Counted from the first letter of the stretch, positions 15,129 through 24,839 are shown. The stretch: 41,472 nt of DNA from Calothrix sp. MO_167.B12 (GCA_030066045.1 JASJCJ010000047.1:1-41472), one strand, 5' to 3'. The notes: generated by a model from the letters alone, not told the origin. Numbers and translations are program-made.

Positions 15129-16478
15129 GTGAAAACTCCCAAAAAACTGAAGAAATTCTCATTTTTAGCCTTTGTCGTCTTACTGGCAATGACAGTGCTC
15201 CTTATCGTTGTCGGCTCGCAATTCGAGACTGTCTCTGCTCATTTCAAGACTTACTCAGAACCCGGAATACGTCCTGGCGTAGCTTATAAAATACCATCTC
15301 TTCCTGCTCCGGACGCACCTCGTCCTCAACCAGTTTATCCTCAGTCTAATTCAGATGCGAACATTCCAGTGCGTAAGAGTATTGTTGACTTAACACCCAA
15401 GGAGAAAGCCGCATTTGTCAATGCCCTGAAAACAGTTAAAAACACAATTCCCCAAGGTAGTAAACTTAGCATTTTCGACCAACTTGTTCTACAGCACGTT
15501 ATGGTTGCAGGATTTGAGAAGCCGTTTAAATCCTCAGGTCCTGCAGCAGGTTTCAATCCAGCTCATCCAGGTCATCCTGCATTTTTACCTTGGCATCGAC
15601 AGCTACTTGATGACCTGGAAAATGCTTTGCAAAAAGTAGACCCCAGTGTAACTATTCCCTACTGGGATTGGACTGACCCCAAAGCCCTAGACGTGATGCT
15701 TAGTGATGACTTTATGGGGGGAAATGGTAAAGGCGTTAAAGTTAAAATTCCCGGTGTCGGAACCTTTGAAGGGGGACCTGTGCAATCGGGACCTTTTGCT
15801 GACTGGACACTGAATGAAAAGATTCACATTGAACCGATTAATTTCTCATCATTGGGACCAAAAATTGTGCGTTTTCTGCAAGTCCCTCCCTTTGACAAGT
15901 ATCCCATACCCAAAGAAGTCATTGATCGCGTAATGAATCTGAATGACTATGATGTCTTCTCTGCGGTGCTAGAAGGAGGTGGTGTCGGGTTAAATGAGAA
16001 AGGAAAGTTGGTTGAAGATTGGGCAGTTCATGTCGCTTCCCATGCAATGATCGGAGGAGTGGTTTTAAAAGATTACCAGAAAACAGCGCTTCCGGCTAAC
16101 CAAGCTAGGAATTTAGGAACAATGATGAGTATCCTGAGTTCCCCCTACGATCCCACATTTTGGTTAACCCATTCTAATGTAGACCGTTTGTGGGCGGAAT
16201 GGCAGGATCGCGGACATACAGGAGAAAAATTCTATCCTGCAAAAGGGAAGGATTATGGATATAATCTCAACGATCCAATTTGGCCTTGGGATGGTGGTAA
16301 ATCTAAACCAGGAAATTTCAATGATACGGATTTAGTATCTATGTTACCTGTAACTAATAAAATTATTACTGCCGCAGACCTTCTTGATTTTCGTAAGCTG
16401 GGTTACACCTATGATACAACTCGTCTTCGGAGTGTGAAACCACTCCTAGAACCCAAGTCTAAACGCAAGCATTCATGA
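15129..16478 (+). CDS. Tyrosinase-family copper oxidase, membrane-anchored or secreted
   Basis: The product has 449 residues from GTG 15129. A Lys-rich start and a hydrophobic stretch (residues 10-30) form a signal anchor or signal peptide, so the enzyme acts outside the cytoplasm. The CuA site is His123 (LQHVMVAG), His149 and His156 in HPGHPAFLPWHRQLLDDLE. The CuB site is His301 and His305 (VHVASHAMIGG), with His348 in DPTFWLTHSNVDRLWAEWQ. This is the complete type 3 copper set. Tyrosinases hydroxylate and oxidise phenols. Bacterial members make melanin-like pigments or modify phenolics, and the substrate here is unknown. The exported amidohydrolase lies upstream on the same strand. Confidence 0.9.
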   Translation: MKTPKKLKKFSFLAFVVLLAMTVLLIVVGSQFETVSAHFKTYSEPGIRPGVAYKIPSLPAPDAPRPQPVYPQSNSDANIPVRKSIVDLTPKEKAAFVNALKTVKNTIPQGSKLSIFDQLVLQHVMVAGFEKPFKSSGPAAGFNPAHPGHPAFLPWHRQLLDDLENALQKVDPSVTIPYWDWTDPKALDVMLSDDFMGGNGKGVKVKIPGVGTFEGGPVQSGPFADWTLNEKIHIEPINFSSLGPKIVRFLQVPPFDKYPIPKEVIDRVMNLNDYDVFSAVLEGGGVGLNEKGKLVEDWAVHVASHAMIGGVVLKDYQKTALPANQARNLGTMMSILSSPYDPTFWLTHSNVDRLWAEWQDRGHTGEKFYPAKGKDYGYNLNDPIWPWDGGKSKPGNFNDTDLVSMLPVTNKIITAADLLDFRKLGYTYDTTRLRSVKPLLEPKSKRKHS

Positions 16479-16631
16479 ATGGTTAGGGAGTGTTTTCAAA
16501 CCGCAAAATCCCTCACCCTAAAGGGTGGGGCTATACGATCAAAGCCCACCGACCTGGGCTAAAAACCTTGATTCTTCGTGTCCTTTGTGCCTAAAGCCCT
16601 ACGGCATGGCTTCGCTAATGCGGTTCATAAT

Positions 16632-16768
16632 TCATATGATGTCCGTTTAAATAACCGTCATTGCGACCGAAGGGAAGCAATCTCAAAGACTTTGGGATTG
16701 CGTCGTTTCACTTCGTTACACTCGCAATGACATATTATGGGTAATTTGCCAGACATCATATCATCCCT
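16632..16768. repeat. Palindromic intergenic repeat (GTCATTGCGA type) inside ATATGATGTC inverted ends
   Basis: GTCATTGCGACCGAAGGGAAGC at 16657 onward and ...TCGCAATGAC ending at 16731 form a long imperfect palindrome of a type found dispersed in many bacterial genomes. It is bracketed by CATATGATGTC (16632-16642) and GACATCATAT (about 16753-16762). The rest of the 590-base gap 16479-17070 holds a copy of the CTTTGTGCC...GCTTCGCTAATGCGGTT repeat (16575-16625) and no gene. Confidence 0.6.
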
Positions 16769-17070
16769 TTATTCAGCAACGCCAAAATCAGGTATCTCAA
16801 ACTCTTATTCTCTGCGCCTCTGCGCCTCTGCGTGAGACAAATTCATAAATCTTCACTGTTGCCTGTTGCCCGTTCCCTGTTCCCTCTCCCGTTGGCGCGG
16901 CCGCCCTGAAAGGGCTAGGGAGTTGATACTTACAAAGTTTCTCAGTTTTCTCATATAACTCTTAGGTACTCCTAATTTAACCATCACAACAGATTCAGCT
17001 TCATCACCGATATTGGTTATCAACAAAGAAAAACACCGGAAACAAACATTAATTCAGGAGAACAATATTC

Positions 17071-17640
17071 ATGGTTAAGCGAACCAACTACTACAAAGAA
17101 TTACAAGCAGATTATTCAAGACCCGGATTAGTTGCAGAAAAACTTAAAGGGCAACTAATTGAAAAAGCTGAAAAATTTTTGGCAATGAAAGAGGATGTAC
17201 TACCAGCAATTACTGATGATTATAATCTAGATAAAATTGAACAAGAAAATAAAGAATGGTGGCCTACTCATTGCGAAGCTTTGAGACAAGGTAGAGGTGA
17301 TATTCTCACAGGTGAATATCGAGATGATTTGGTTTATTTCTGTCAAGATGGTCCCTACCAAGGTTTGGAACAACAAAAAGCACGAGAATTGCATTGGTGG
17401 GCATTAATTGCTCAACCAGGAGTAACAATGGTTTGGCCTATTGTGATGTTTTCGGGAGAACATACTTATTTTGAGTGGAAATGTTTGGACGATGAAACCA
17501 ACGAAACTATTGCCAAAGGAAACGTTACTTGGGTTCGTCGCGGACATAGAGGTGGTTGCTATCTGAAAACCGAACAATTAACTTTCTATCGCGATGTTTT
17601 CGCTGCTAATGAATTATTGAAATTAATTAAGGTTGCTTAA
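17071..17640 (+). CDS. SnoaL/NTF2-like protein of the icfG cluster (slr1852-like)
   Basis: The 189-residue protein begins with a helical N-terminus (YYKELQADYSRPGLVAEKLKGQ), then a central part with an NTF2-like look (GDILTGEYRDDLVYFCQDG, FSGEHTYFEWKCLDDETNETIAKGN, TWVRRGHRGGCYLKTEQLTFYRD). This fold usually binds small hydrophobic ligands or is a polyketide-type isomerase. No activity is known here. AGGAG lies 11 bases before ATG 17071. The stop is 2 bases before the next start, so the pair is translationally linked. The gene position and neighbours match slr1852 of Synechocystis. Confidence 0.75.
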   Translation: MVKRTNYYKELQADYSRPGLVAEKLKGQLIEKAEKFLAMKEDVLPAITDDYNLDKIEQENKEWWPTHCEALRQGRGDILTGEYRDDLVYFCQDGPYQGLEQQKARELHWWALIAQPGVTMVWPIVMFSGEHTYFEWKCLDDETNETIAKGNVTWVRRGHRGGCYLKTEQLTFYRDVFAANELLKLIKVA

Positions 17641-17642
17641 TC

Positions 17643-17999
17643 ATGACAAAACCAACTAGTTACAAAAATGCAGTTTTAGATGATAAAGAGCTGCAAGCAG
17701 GTTTGAATAGTATTAACCCTAAATTTGGTGATTTTTGCACCCGCGTTGCTGGAGAGGCTTGGGGTTTACCCTTGATAGATCAAAAGACAAAAGCATTAAT
17801 TACAATTGCTGTTGATGTTGTTAACCAAGACCAAACAGGTGCGGGAAATCCTTTCGGTGCTCATGTAAATATGGCAATGCAGCAAGGAGCAACCCGTGAA
17901 GAAATAGAAGAATTACTTTTATTCATGTGCGTTTATGCAGGTTTTAATAAAGCTGCTGGTTGTTTTGGAATGCTCAATGAAATTCTCGGAGAAACCTAA
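17643..17999 (+). CDS. Carboxymuconolactone decarboxylase (CMD)-family protein (slr1853-like)
   Basis: The 118-residue product has the all-helical CMD pattern: FCTRVAGEAWGLPLIDQKTKALI, then FGAHVNMAMQQGATREEIEELLL and MCVYAGFNKAAG. The CxxC redox pair of AhpD-type members is absent, so it is closer to gamma-CMD-like proteins, which have Glu/Cys/His near the active site. The start is 2 bases after the previous stop, indicating an operon. The real reaction in the icfG cluster is unknown. Confidence 0.85.
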   Translation: MTKPTSYKNAVLDDKELQAGLNSINPKFGDFCTRVAGEAWGLPLIDQKTKALITIAVDVVNQDQTGAGNPFGAHVNMAMQQGATREEIEELLLFMCVYAGFNKAAGCFGMLNEILGET

Positions 18000-18202
18000 A
18001 ACACTTACATAGTAGGGTAAACACATATCTTGCACTTTTTCAATAAAGGTAAGGTGGGCAGTGCCCACCCTACGGAATATTAATGTTTCCAGACTCTAAT
18101 TTTCTCAATCATCTTGTGGTGCAAGATGTGAATAAAGGGTAAAGGAACCTCGTAAATTTACATCTTCACCCATTACCAATTAATTAAAGGAAGTACTAAG
18201 AA

Positions 18203-18835
18203 ATGGCAGTTAATACTAAAGGTAAAATCGGCGTAATCGTGGAAGAACACTTTGATGAAACAGAGTACAAGAGATTTAATGAATTCTTCCCTAAAAATGG
18301 CTATGAAGTAGAGTATATTTCTCATCTTTGGGGTCAAGAAAGTCTAACTTTTAAAGGTAATGACCACGAAGATGAAGTCACGGTGAATGTAGAAATTAAT
18401 GATATTAAAATAGCTGATTATCAAGGTTTTATTCTTATCGGTGGCTATGCAATGGATAGATTGAGATATCAGCCTCATCCTCAGCCTGGCAAGCCTAACA
18501 ATGCTCCTGCTGTCAACTTTCTACGTCAGGCAGTAATAGAGATGGATGCAGGGAAATTAAAGATAGGAACAATCTGCCATAGTCTTTGGTTATTCTGTGC
18601 AGATAAATCACTTTTGAATGGTCGGAAAGTAACTTGCGCCCATAACATTCTTTGTGACGTAGAAAATGCTGGAGGAGTAATTGTCTATGAAGATGATGAA
18701 ACTATTTCCAGCTACGTTGATGGTGGTTTAGTAACTGGAAGACACCCAGGATTTGTTGAGGAATTTATGCAAGTATTCTTAAAGGAAATTGAAACACTAC
18801 AACCAAAATCTGCGAATGTTTCTTCTGTGAAGTAA
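18203..18835 (+). CDS. DJ-1/PfpI-family protein (slr1854-like)
   Basis: The 210-residue product has the class I glutamine amidotransferase-like fold of DJ-1/PfpI. IGVIVEEHFDETEYKRF supplies the conserved Glu near residues 14-15, and IGTICHSLWLF puts Cys125 at the nucleophile elbow followed by His126. Family members include glyoxalase III/deglycase-type enzymes, peptidases and stress proteins. A strong ribosome site (AAAGGAAG) precedes ATG 18203. The 200-base gap before it contains only a GGTGGGCAGTGCCCACC palindrome (about 18053) and an imperfect CTTGCAC/GTGCAAG pair. Confidence 0.88.
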   Translation: MAVNTKGKIGVIVEEHFDETEYKRFNEFFPKNGYEVEYISHLWGQESLTFKGNDHEDEVTVNVEINDIKIADYQGFILIGGYAMDRLRYQPHPQPGKPNNAPAVNFLRQAVIEMDAGKLKIGTICHSLWLFCADKSLLNGRKVTCAHNILCDVENAGGVIVYEDDETISSYVDGGLVTGRHPGFVEEFMQVFLKEIETLQPKSANVSSVK

Positions 18836-18944
18836 TTGTGTTACTGATGTGGGCAAAATTCTATTACTTGCCCAGTCTAATACATTGTTCATTAATCTAA
18901 TTGTGACTCACTAATAATATCTAAATATCTAAGGTAATGAAATC

Positions 18945-20771
18945 ATGGGCAATACAGTAGATTTTCCTTTTTCTGATTTAATAGCTGGTTATGTTACTTA
19001 CTTTAATGCAGATAATGATATTTTTGGTTTGAAAACATCAGATGGTAGGGAGTTTGAATGTGCTTTAACTCCTATGACTTATGCCAAATTGGTGCAAAAT
19101 TTAGATGAAGGATACCCTGATGCAACACCTTTAATCCGGTCAATGCTTGTACCAGGTCGCTATTTATTTACTTATTGTATTTTCTATCCAGATCACACCA
19201 GGGTTGATGCTAAACAAATAGTATTTGTTGGGCGTACAGAAAATGACTACGTTTTTGAGAAGCAGAATTGGTGGATTAATCAGGTACGCTCCCTTGCCAA
19301 TTTCTATTTAACAGCTCAATTTGGCAATGAGGAAATTAATTACCGTAACTATCGCACCAATCTGAGTTTATCTGGTGCCAGGTCAACTGTAAATTTTCGT
19401 CAAGAAACTGATACTATTTCTCGTTTAGTGTATGGTTTTGCCACTGCATATATGCTAACCGGGGAAGATAAGTTTCTCGAAGCCGCAGATAAGGGAACTG
19501 AATATTTGCGGGAACATATGCGGTTTGTAGATTTAGATGAAGGGATCGTTTATTGGTATCATGGTATTGATGTTCAGGGAGAACGGGAACATAAAGTATT
19601 TGCTTCTGAGTTTGGTGATGATTATGATGCTATCCCTGCATATGAGCAAATTTACGCTTTAGCTGGTCCCATTCAAACCTATAGAGTTACGGGTGATCCC
19701 CAAATTATGGATGATACAGAAAAGACCATTAAGTTGTTTAATGATTTTTTCCTAGATCAAAGCGAACATGGTGGTTATTTCTCCCATTTAGAACCTGTGA
19801 TGTTAGACCCCAAAAGTGATTCTTTGGGTAATAACAAAGCCAGAAAAAACTGGAACTCTGTGGGTGATCATGCACCTGCTTACTTGATTAATCTTTGGTT
19901 AGCCACAGGTAAACAGGAATATGCAGATATGCTGGAATATACTTTCGACACTATCGTTGAGCGTTTCCCTGACGATGAAAATAGTCCCTTTGTTCAGGAA
20001 AGGTTTTATGAAGATTGGTCTGCTGATACTACTTGGGGATGGCAGCAAAATCGAGCGGTTGTGGGACATAACCTGAAAATTGCTTGGAACCTCATGCGCA
20101 TGAACTCCCTGAAATCGAAACAAGATTACACCCAACTAGCGACTAAAATTGCCAATATTATGCCAGAAGTTGGTAGCGATCGCCAACGGGGTGGTTGGTT
20201 CGATGTGGTGGAACGTATTCTGACTGAGGGTGAATCTGTTCATCGTTTTGTATGGCATGATCGTAAGGCTTGGTGGCAACAAGAACAATCAATACTTGCT
20301 TATCTGATCCTTGCTGGTGTTGTTGAAGGAGAAGAGTATCACCGTTTAGCACGAGAAGCTGCTGCTTTTTATAATGCTTGGTTCCTCGATATAGAAGATG
20401 GTGGGGTTTATTTCAATGTTTTAGCTAACGGTATTCCTTATCTGGCTGGTGGAAATGAACGTGGTAAGGGTTCTCACTCCATGAGTGGTTATCACTCGAC
20501 TGAGTTGTGCTTTTTGGCATCAGTTTATACGAACTTACTGATTACTAAACAACCGATGGACTTTTACTTTAAGCCCATACCGGGAGGATTTCCAGATAAT
20601 ATTCTCCGAGTATCTCCTGATATATTACCTCCAGGAAGTATCAAAATAGCTTCAGTAGAAATTGATGGAGAAGCTTATCACAATTTTGATGCAGATAAGT
20701 TAATTGTGAAATTACCCCAAACAAAAGAACGGGTAAAGGTGAAGGTCCAAATTGTACCAGTAGATAGTTAA
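18945..20771 (+). CDS. N-acylglucosamine 2-epimerase (AGE)-like protein (slr1855-like)
   Basis: The 608-residue protein has an N-terminal extension of about 110 residues (DLIAGYVTYFNADNDIFGLK...), then an (alpha/alpha)6-barrel domain. Repeated Trp/Tyr/His-rich helices are visible (DTISRLVYGFATAYMLTGE, YDAIPAYEQIYALAGPIQTY, NWNSVGDHAPAYLINLW, GWQQNRAVVGHNLKIAWNLM, WWQQEQSILAYLI). AGE-family enzymes interconvert sugar epimers such as N-acetylglucosamine/N-acetylmannosamine or cellobiose, with two catalytic His. The HN-rich segments could supply these. Neighbouring glgX and the icfG regulators suggest a carbohydrate role. The substrate is unknown, and the N-terminal part could be a separate carbohydrate or RNA-binding-like domain. 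Confidence 0.8.
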   Translation: MGNTVDFPFSDLIAGYVTYFNADNDIFGLKTSDGREFECALTPMTYAKLVQNLDEGYPDATPLIRSMLVPGRYLFTYCIFYPDHTRVDAKQIVFVGRTENDYVFEKQNWWINQVRSLANFYLTAQFGNEEINYRNYRTNLSLSGARSTVNFRQETDTISRLVYGFATAYMLTGEDKFLEAADKGTEYLREHMRFVDLDEGIVYWYHGIDVQGEREHKVFASEFGDDYDAIPAYEQIYALAGPIQTYRVTGDPQIMDDTEKTIKLFNDFFLDQSEHGGYFSHLEPVMLDPKSDSLGNNKARKNWNSVGDHAPAYLINLWLATGKQEYADMLEYTFDTIVERFPDDENSPFVQERFYEDWSADTTWGWQQNRAVVGHNLKIAWNLMRMNSLKSKQDYTQLATKIANIMPEVGSDRQRGGWFDVVERILTEGESVHRFVWHDRKAWWQQEQSILAYLILAGVVEGEEYHRLAREAAAFYNAWFLDIEDGGVYFNVLANGIPYLAGGNERGKGSHSMSGYHSTELCFLASVYTNLLITKQPMDFYFKPIPGGFPDNILRVSPDILPPGSIKIASVEIDGEAYHNFDADKLIVKLPQTKERVKVKVQIVPVDS

Positions 20772-20823
20772 GAGGGAAGTAATAAGTAATAAGTAATAAG
20801 TAATAAGTAATAAGTAATAAGTA
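20772..20823. repeat. TAATAAG heptad tandem repeat
   Basis: AAGTAATAAGTAATAAG-type heptads repeat about six times immediately after the AGE-like gene. Related heptads are seen at 27381-27403 and 41090-41122. Confidence 0.85.
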
Positions 20824-20941
20824 GTCAAGAATTAAATCTCTTCGCTATGAATGGAATCAACAAGTCAAATCCTCTTCCATTCTGCCTTCTGCCTTCTGCC
20901 TTGTTGATTCAAAGTAAACAATTCATAATGATAGTAAAAAA

Positions 20942-21274
20942 ATGGAAATTAGTATCGAAGAAGTTGATGGAATCAAGGTAGTTATTCTAGTAGGTGAAAT
21001 AGATGCTAAGACAGCACCAAAGGTACAACAACAAGTTTTCACTTTAACAGCAACGGACAAGAAAATTCTGATGGATTTGTCCCAAGTAAGTTATATGTCT
21101 AGTGCTGGTTTACGGATGTTACTTTCACTATATCGCCATACGACTGCTAAAGATATCAAGCTTTTATTGGTAGGACTTTCAGAGGAAATTGAAGATACAA
21201 TGTCTGTGACAGGATTCCTCAATTTTTTCGCAACATCGAAAACCAGAGAATCCGGATTAATAGCACTTAAATAA
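20942..21274 (+). CDS. STAS-domain anti-anti-sigma factor (slr1856-like)
   Basis: The 110-residue protein is a single STAS domain: ISIEEVDGIKVVILVGEIDAKT, KKILMDLSQVSYMSSAGLRMLLSLYR, LLLVGLSEEIEDTMSVTGF. In SpoIIAA and RsbV the Ser just before the (A/S)G of this loop is phosphorylated; here that is Ser54. In partner switching the unphosphorylated form binds the anti-sigma kinase and the phosphorylated form releases it. The kinase and phosphatase expected to act on it are encoded at 24840 and 25446. Confidence 0.93.
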   Translation: MEISIEEVDGIKVVILVGEIDAKTAPKVQQQVFTLTATDKKILMDLSQVSYMSSAGLRMLLSLYRHTTAKDIKLLLVGLSEEIEDTMSVTGFLNFFATSKTRESGLIALK

Positions 21275-21380
21275 ATGACTAGGGAACAGGGAATGGGGAA
21301 CAGGGAACAGTAAGGCATTGAGGAATCTTACATTTCTTAACTGGTAACTGACAACTGACAACTGACAACTGACAACTAAT

Positions 21381-22049
21381 ATGAAACAACAAAAGTTACT
21401 TCCATTAAGCGTACAAGAAGCCATAGAACAGCGTCGAGCAGCTCGTTCATTTGAAAATAAATCAATTCCACCAGAAACTCTCCAGAAAATTTTGTCTTTA
21501 GGATTACAGTCTCCTTCTGGTTTTAATCTTCAACCTTGGCGATTTATTGTAGTTAAGGAACAGGAAAATAAGGAAAAACTCAAGGCTTGTGCATTTAATC
21601 AGAAGCAAGTATCTGAGGCTGCTGTAGTCATCATTTGTTGCGGAGATAGGGGAGTTTCCAAACCGGAATATATCGAGTCAGTAATTCAATTGGGCAAGGA
21701 TAATGGTGCAGTTAATGATGTTTATGCCGAGCATATACGTACTTCCGTTCCCAAATTATTTGAGAATCAACCATGCTTTGAATCAATAGAAGCTTGGACT
21801 AACCGCCACACCATGTTAGCTGTTGCTTACATCATGATAGTTGCTCAAAGTTTAGGAGTTGATAGTTGTCCGATGGAAGGCTTTTCAGCCACTCAAGTGA
21901 AGGAAGCTTTTAATATTCCTGCAGAAGTTGATGTTTGTTGTTTGTTAACTCTTGGTTATGCAGCAGAACCATTTAAGAAATATGGTGGAAGGTTTGAGAT
22001 AGAACAGGTTTGCTATGGGGAAAGTTATGGAGAACAATTTGAAGTTTAG
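21381..22049 (+). CDS. Nitroreductase-family flavoprotein
   Basis: The 222-residue product starts with IEQRRAARSFENKSIPPETL (phosphate-binding Arg-rich FMN motif) and LQSPSGFNLQPWRFIVVKEQ, the standard nitroreductase N-terminus. MLAVAYIMIVAQSLGVDSCPMEGF and LLTLGYAAEP complete the fold. Such FMN proteins use NAD(P)H to reduce nitro compounds, quinones or other electrophiles as dimers. I do not recall one at this place in the Synechocystis icfG cluster, where isoamylase follows the STAS gene. It is preceded by GACAACT heptads (21348-21376), which suggests it was inserted as a unit. Confidence 0.88.
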   Translation: MKQQKLLPLSVQEAIEQRRAARSFENKSIPPETLQKILSLGLQSPSGFNLQPWRFIVVKEQENKEKLKACAFNQKQVSEAAVVIICCGDRGVSKPEYIESVIQLGKDNGAVNDVYAEHIRTSVPKLFENQPCFESIEAWTNRHTMLAVAYIMIVAQSLGVDSCPMEGFSATQVKEAFNIPAEVDVCCLLTLGYAAEPFKKYGGRFEIEQVCYGESYGEQFEV

Positions 22050-22116
22050 TTGAGTATAAGGTTGATGGAAAAATGAAAAGTAATCAAACAGCAAAGAGAT
22101 TAATAAATAAAGGAAC

Positions 22117-24264
22117 ATGGAATATATAAACTCAGCGATCGCCAGAATTGATATTCATCCAACCCATAATTTTCAAGAATTTAAATTGCGTTGTGGAAAG
22201 CCCTTTCCCTTTGGTGCAAATTTAGTTCCAGGTGGGGTTAATTTTTCTATCTATTCGAGTTATGCTACTTCTTGTACCTTAGTTTTGTTCGAGAAACATT
22301 CTCCCGAACCAATAGCAGAAATTCCCTTTCCAGAAGAATTTCGGATTGGTAATGTTTATTGCATGATTGTCTTTGGTTTGGACTACGAATGCATCGAATA
22401 TGGCTATCGGATGGAAGGACCAAATGATTTTCAGGCGGGTCATTGGTTTGATAAAAGTAAAGTTTTGATGGACCCTTATGCCAAAATTATTGGCGGACGG
22501 GATATTTGGGGTAAAACACCAGACTGGAATGATATTTACCACCATCGGGCACGGATTGCTTTTGATGATTTTGATTGGGAAGATGACAGGCTGCTAGAAA
22601 TTCCTTTGGAAGATTTGATTATTTATGAAATGCATGTCCGTAGCTTTACCCGTCACCCCAGCTCTGAAGTCAAACATCCAGGTACATTTGCAGGTATTCG
22701 GGAAAAAATCCCTTATCTCAAACAATTGGGTGTCAATGCAGTGGAATTAATGCCCATATTTGAATTCGATGAATTTGAAAATAGTCATCTTAATCCTGAA
22801 ACAGGGGAAACGCGCTATAACTACTGGGGTTATAGTACTGTAGGATTCTTCGCGCCTAAAGCTGGCTATGCTGCTACAGGTAAGTTTGGGATGCAGGTAG
22901 ATGAATTGAAGGCGTTAGTTAAAGAGTTACACAAAAATGGGATTGAGGTAATTCTCGACGTAGTCTTTAATCATACAGCAGAAGGAAATGAGAATGGCCC
23001 TTACATTTCCTTTCGGGGTATAGATAACCAAACCTACTATATGCTCACCCCAGAGGGTTACTATTATAACTTCAGTGGTTGCGGTAATACTCTCAACTGT
23101 AATAACCCAATTGTCAGGGGTATGGTGCTTGACTGTCTACGTTATTGGGCTAGTGAATATCACATTGATGGTTTCCGTTTTGACTTAGCTTCTATTTTAG
23201 GTCGTGACCCTTGGGGCGCTCCTTTAGCTAATCCCCCACTCTTAGAAACCCTGGCTTTTGACCCTATTTTGGCAAGGTGTAAATTAATTGCAGAAGCTTG
23301 GGATGCAGGTGGTTTATATCAAGTAGGTTCCTTCCCTGCATACGGACGGTGGTCAGAATGGAACGGTAAATATCGCGATCGCATTCGTAAATTTCTCAAG
23401 GGCGATGGTAATATTGGGGAGATGGCACAATGTTTACAAGGTTCTCCAGACCTTTATGCTGCCAGCGGTCGTCCTCCCTCCACATCGATTAATTTTATTA
23501 CCGCCCATGATGGTTTCACTTTAGCCGACTTAGTTTCTTACAATGGCAAACATAACCAAGCTAATGGCGAAAACAACAACGATGGCACCAATGATAATGA
23601 AAGTTGGAACTGTGGTGTAGAAGGGTGGACAGAAGATAATAGAATTAATATTCTGCGACAACGACAAATGAGAAACGCGATCGCCATGTTAATGGTTTCT
23701 CAGGGTGTACCGATGTTACTCATGGGTGATGAAGTCGGACGTACTAAGCAGGGCAATAATAACACCTATTGTCACGACAACGAATTAAATTGGTTGGATT
23801 GGAATCTTTTAAACAAGAATGCAAATTTATTCCAATTTACTCAACAGTGTATTGCATTTCGTAAATCTCATCCCGTCCTCAGAAATAGTCAACATTTCCA
23901 AAATCGCGATCGGGTTGGTAGTGGTTATGCCGATATTACTTGGCATGGTACTCAAGCATGGAATGCTGATTGGTCAGATCATAGCCGTACTTTAGCATTC
24001 ATGCTTTGTGGTAAACATACCAAACAAGGAACTATTGAAGATGACTACATTTATGTAGCTATGAATATGTACTGGGAATCACTACAATTTACAATTCCCA
24101 GTTTACCATCGCACATGGAATGGCACATATTTGTCAATACTGGATGCACACCAGGTAAAGATAGTTGGGAACCAGGGAATGAACCTAAATTAGCAAATCA
24201 AAAAGACATACTTGTCGGGGAACGTTCTGTAGTTATTTTAGTTAGTCGCCATCTTAGTAATTAA
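22117..24264 (+). CDS. glgX: Glycogen debranching enzyme GlgX (isoamylase-type, slr1857-like)
   Basis: The 715-residue protein belongs to GH13 isoamylase/GlgX and hydrolyses alpha-1,6 branches of glycogen. A CBM48-like N-terminus (GANLVPGGVNFSIYSSYATSC) precedes the TIM barrel. Conserved regions are LDVVFNHTAEG, DGFRFDLAS (nucleophile Asp356), LIAEAWDAGG (acid/base Glu393) and ITAHDGFTLADLVSYN (Asp465). Regulators upstream and downstream in the same direction suggest control through the partner-switching circuit. AGGA lies just before ATG 22117. Confidence 0.93.
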   Translation: MEYINSAIARIDIHPTHNFQEFKLRCGKPFPFGANLVPGGVNFSIYSSYATSCTLVLFEKHSPEPIAEIPFPEEFRIGNVYCMIVFGLDYECIEYGYRMEGPNDFQAGHWFDKSKVLMDPYAKIIGGRDIWGKTPDWNDIYHHRARIAFDDFDWEDDRLLEIPLEDLIIYEMHVRSFTRHPSSEVKHPGTFAGIREKIPYLKQLGVNAVELMPIFEFDEFENSHLNPETGETRYNYWGYSTVGFFAPKAGYAATGKFGMQVDELKALVKELHKNGIEVILDVVFNHTAEGNENGPYISFRGIDNQTYYMLTPEGYYYNFSGCGNTLNCNNPIVRGMVLDCLRYWASEYHIDGFRFDLASILGRDPWGAPLANPPLLETLAFDPILARCKLIAEAWDAGGLYQVGSFPAYGRWSEWNGKYRDRIRKFLKGDGNIGEMAQCLQGSPDLYAASGRPPSTSINFITAHDGFTLADLVSYNGKHNQANGENNNDGTNDNESWNCGVEGWTEDNRINILRQRQMRNAIAMLMVSQGVPMLLMGDEVGRTKQGNNNTYCHDNELNWLDWNLLNKNANLFQFTQQCIAFRKSHPVLRNSQHFQNRDRVGSGYADITWHGTQAWNADWSDHSRTLAFMLCGKHTKQGTIEDDYIYVAMNMYWESLQFTIPSLPSHMEWHIFVNTGCTPGKDSWEPGNEPKLANQKDILVGERSVVILVSRHLSN

Positions 24265-24279
24265 ATCAAGGAGAAAATT

Positions 24280-24603
24280 ATGACTTTTCAAGCAATTCTA
24301 GAAAATACTGATGCCAACATCGCCAAAATTACTTTATCCGGAGAATTAAATGCTGCAACAGCACCAACTTTTAAACAAGAAATCGAAAACGCCACAGCCA
24401 CAGATATTCAAAAGCTAGTTTTAATCATGAAAGACTTGGAATATATGTCAAGTGCTGGTTTAAGAATTTTAATATTTGCCAAACAAAAAATGGGTGCTAA
24501 TGTTGACATTTATCTAATATCCCCTCAAGAGATGGTGCTAGATACTATTAAAAAAACTGGCTTTCATCACAGTGTAATGATTATGGATAATGATGATTTT
24601 TAA
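24280..24603 (+). CDS. STAS-domain anti-anti-sigma factor (slr1859-like)
   Basis: The 107-residue protein is a second STAS domain with ITLSGELNAATAPTFKQEI, KLVLIMKDLEYMSSAGLRILIFAKQ and VLDTIKKTGF. The predicted phospho-acceptor is Ser57 or Ser58 in MSSAG. It starts 15 bases after glgX with a good ribosome site (AAGGAG), so it is very probably co-transcribed with it. Having two STAS proteins with one kinase and one phosphatase is the arrangement described for the Synechocystis icfG cluster. Confidence 0.93.
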   Translation: MTFQAILENTDANIAKITLSGELNAATAPTFKQEIENATATDIQKLVLIMKDLEYMSSAGLRILIFAKQKMGANVDIYLISPQEMVLDTIKKTGFHHSVMIMDNDDF

Positions 24604-24839
24604 ACTTCAAAAATACACAGTGAAAGATATGATGTCAAATGAAGTCAGAAGTCAGAGGGAAGAAGGAAGAAGGTTTTATGTTTTCAGGAACTTGGAAGAA
24701 TCTCAAACTCCTTCCGTCGTCAACGACGGGGCTTATATCCATAAGTCAGAAGAGTTTGAGCGGAAAAATCCTCCTTCTGCCTCCAGCCTTCTGTCATTTT
24801 TGATTATCTAAGACATATTTTTATGTACAAAATCCCAAC

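Noticed and set aside
24590-24811. 73-codon frame between the STAS and kinase genes
   Set aside because: It overlaps the end of the STAS gene and encodes an inverted intergenic repeat.
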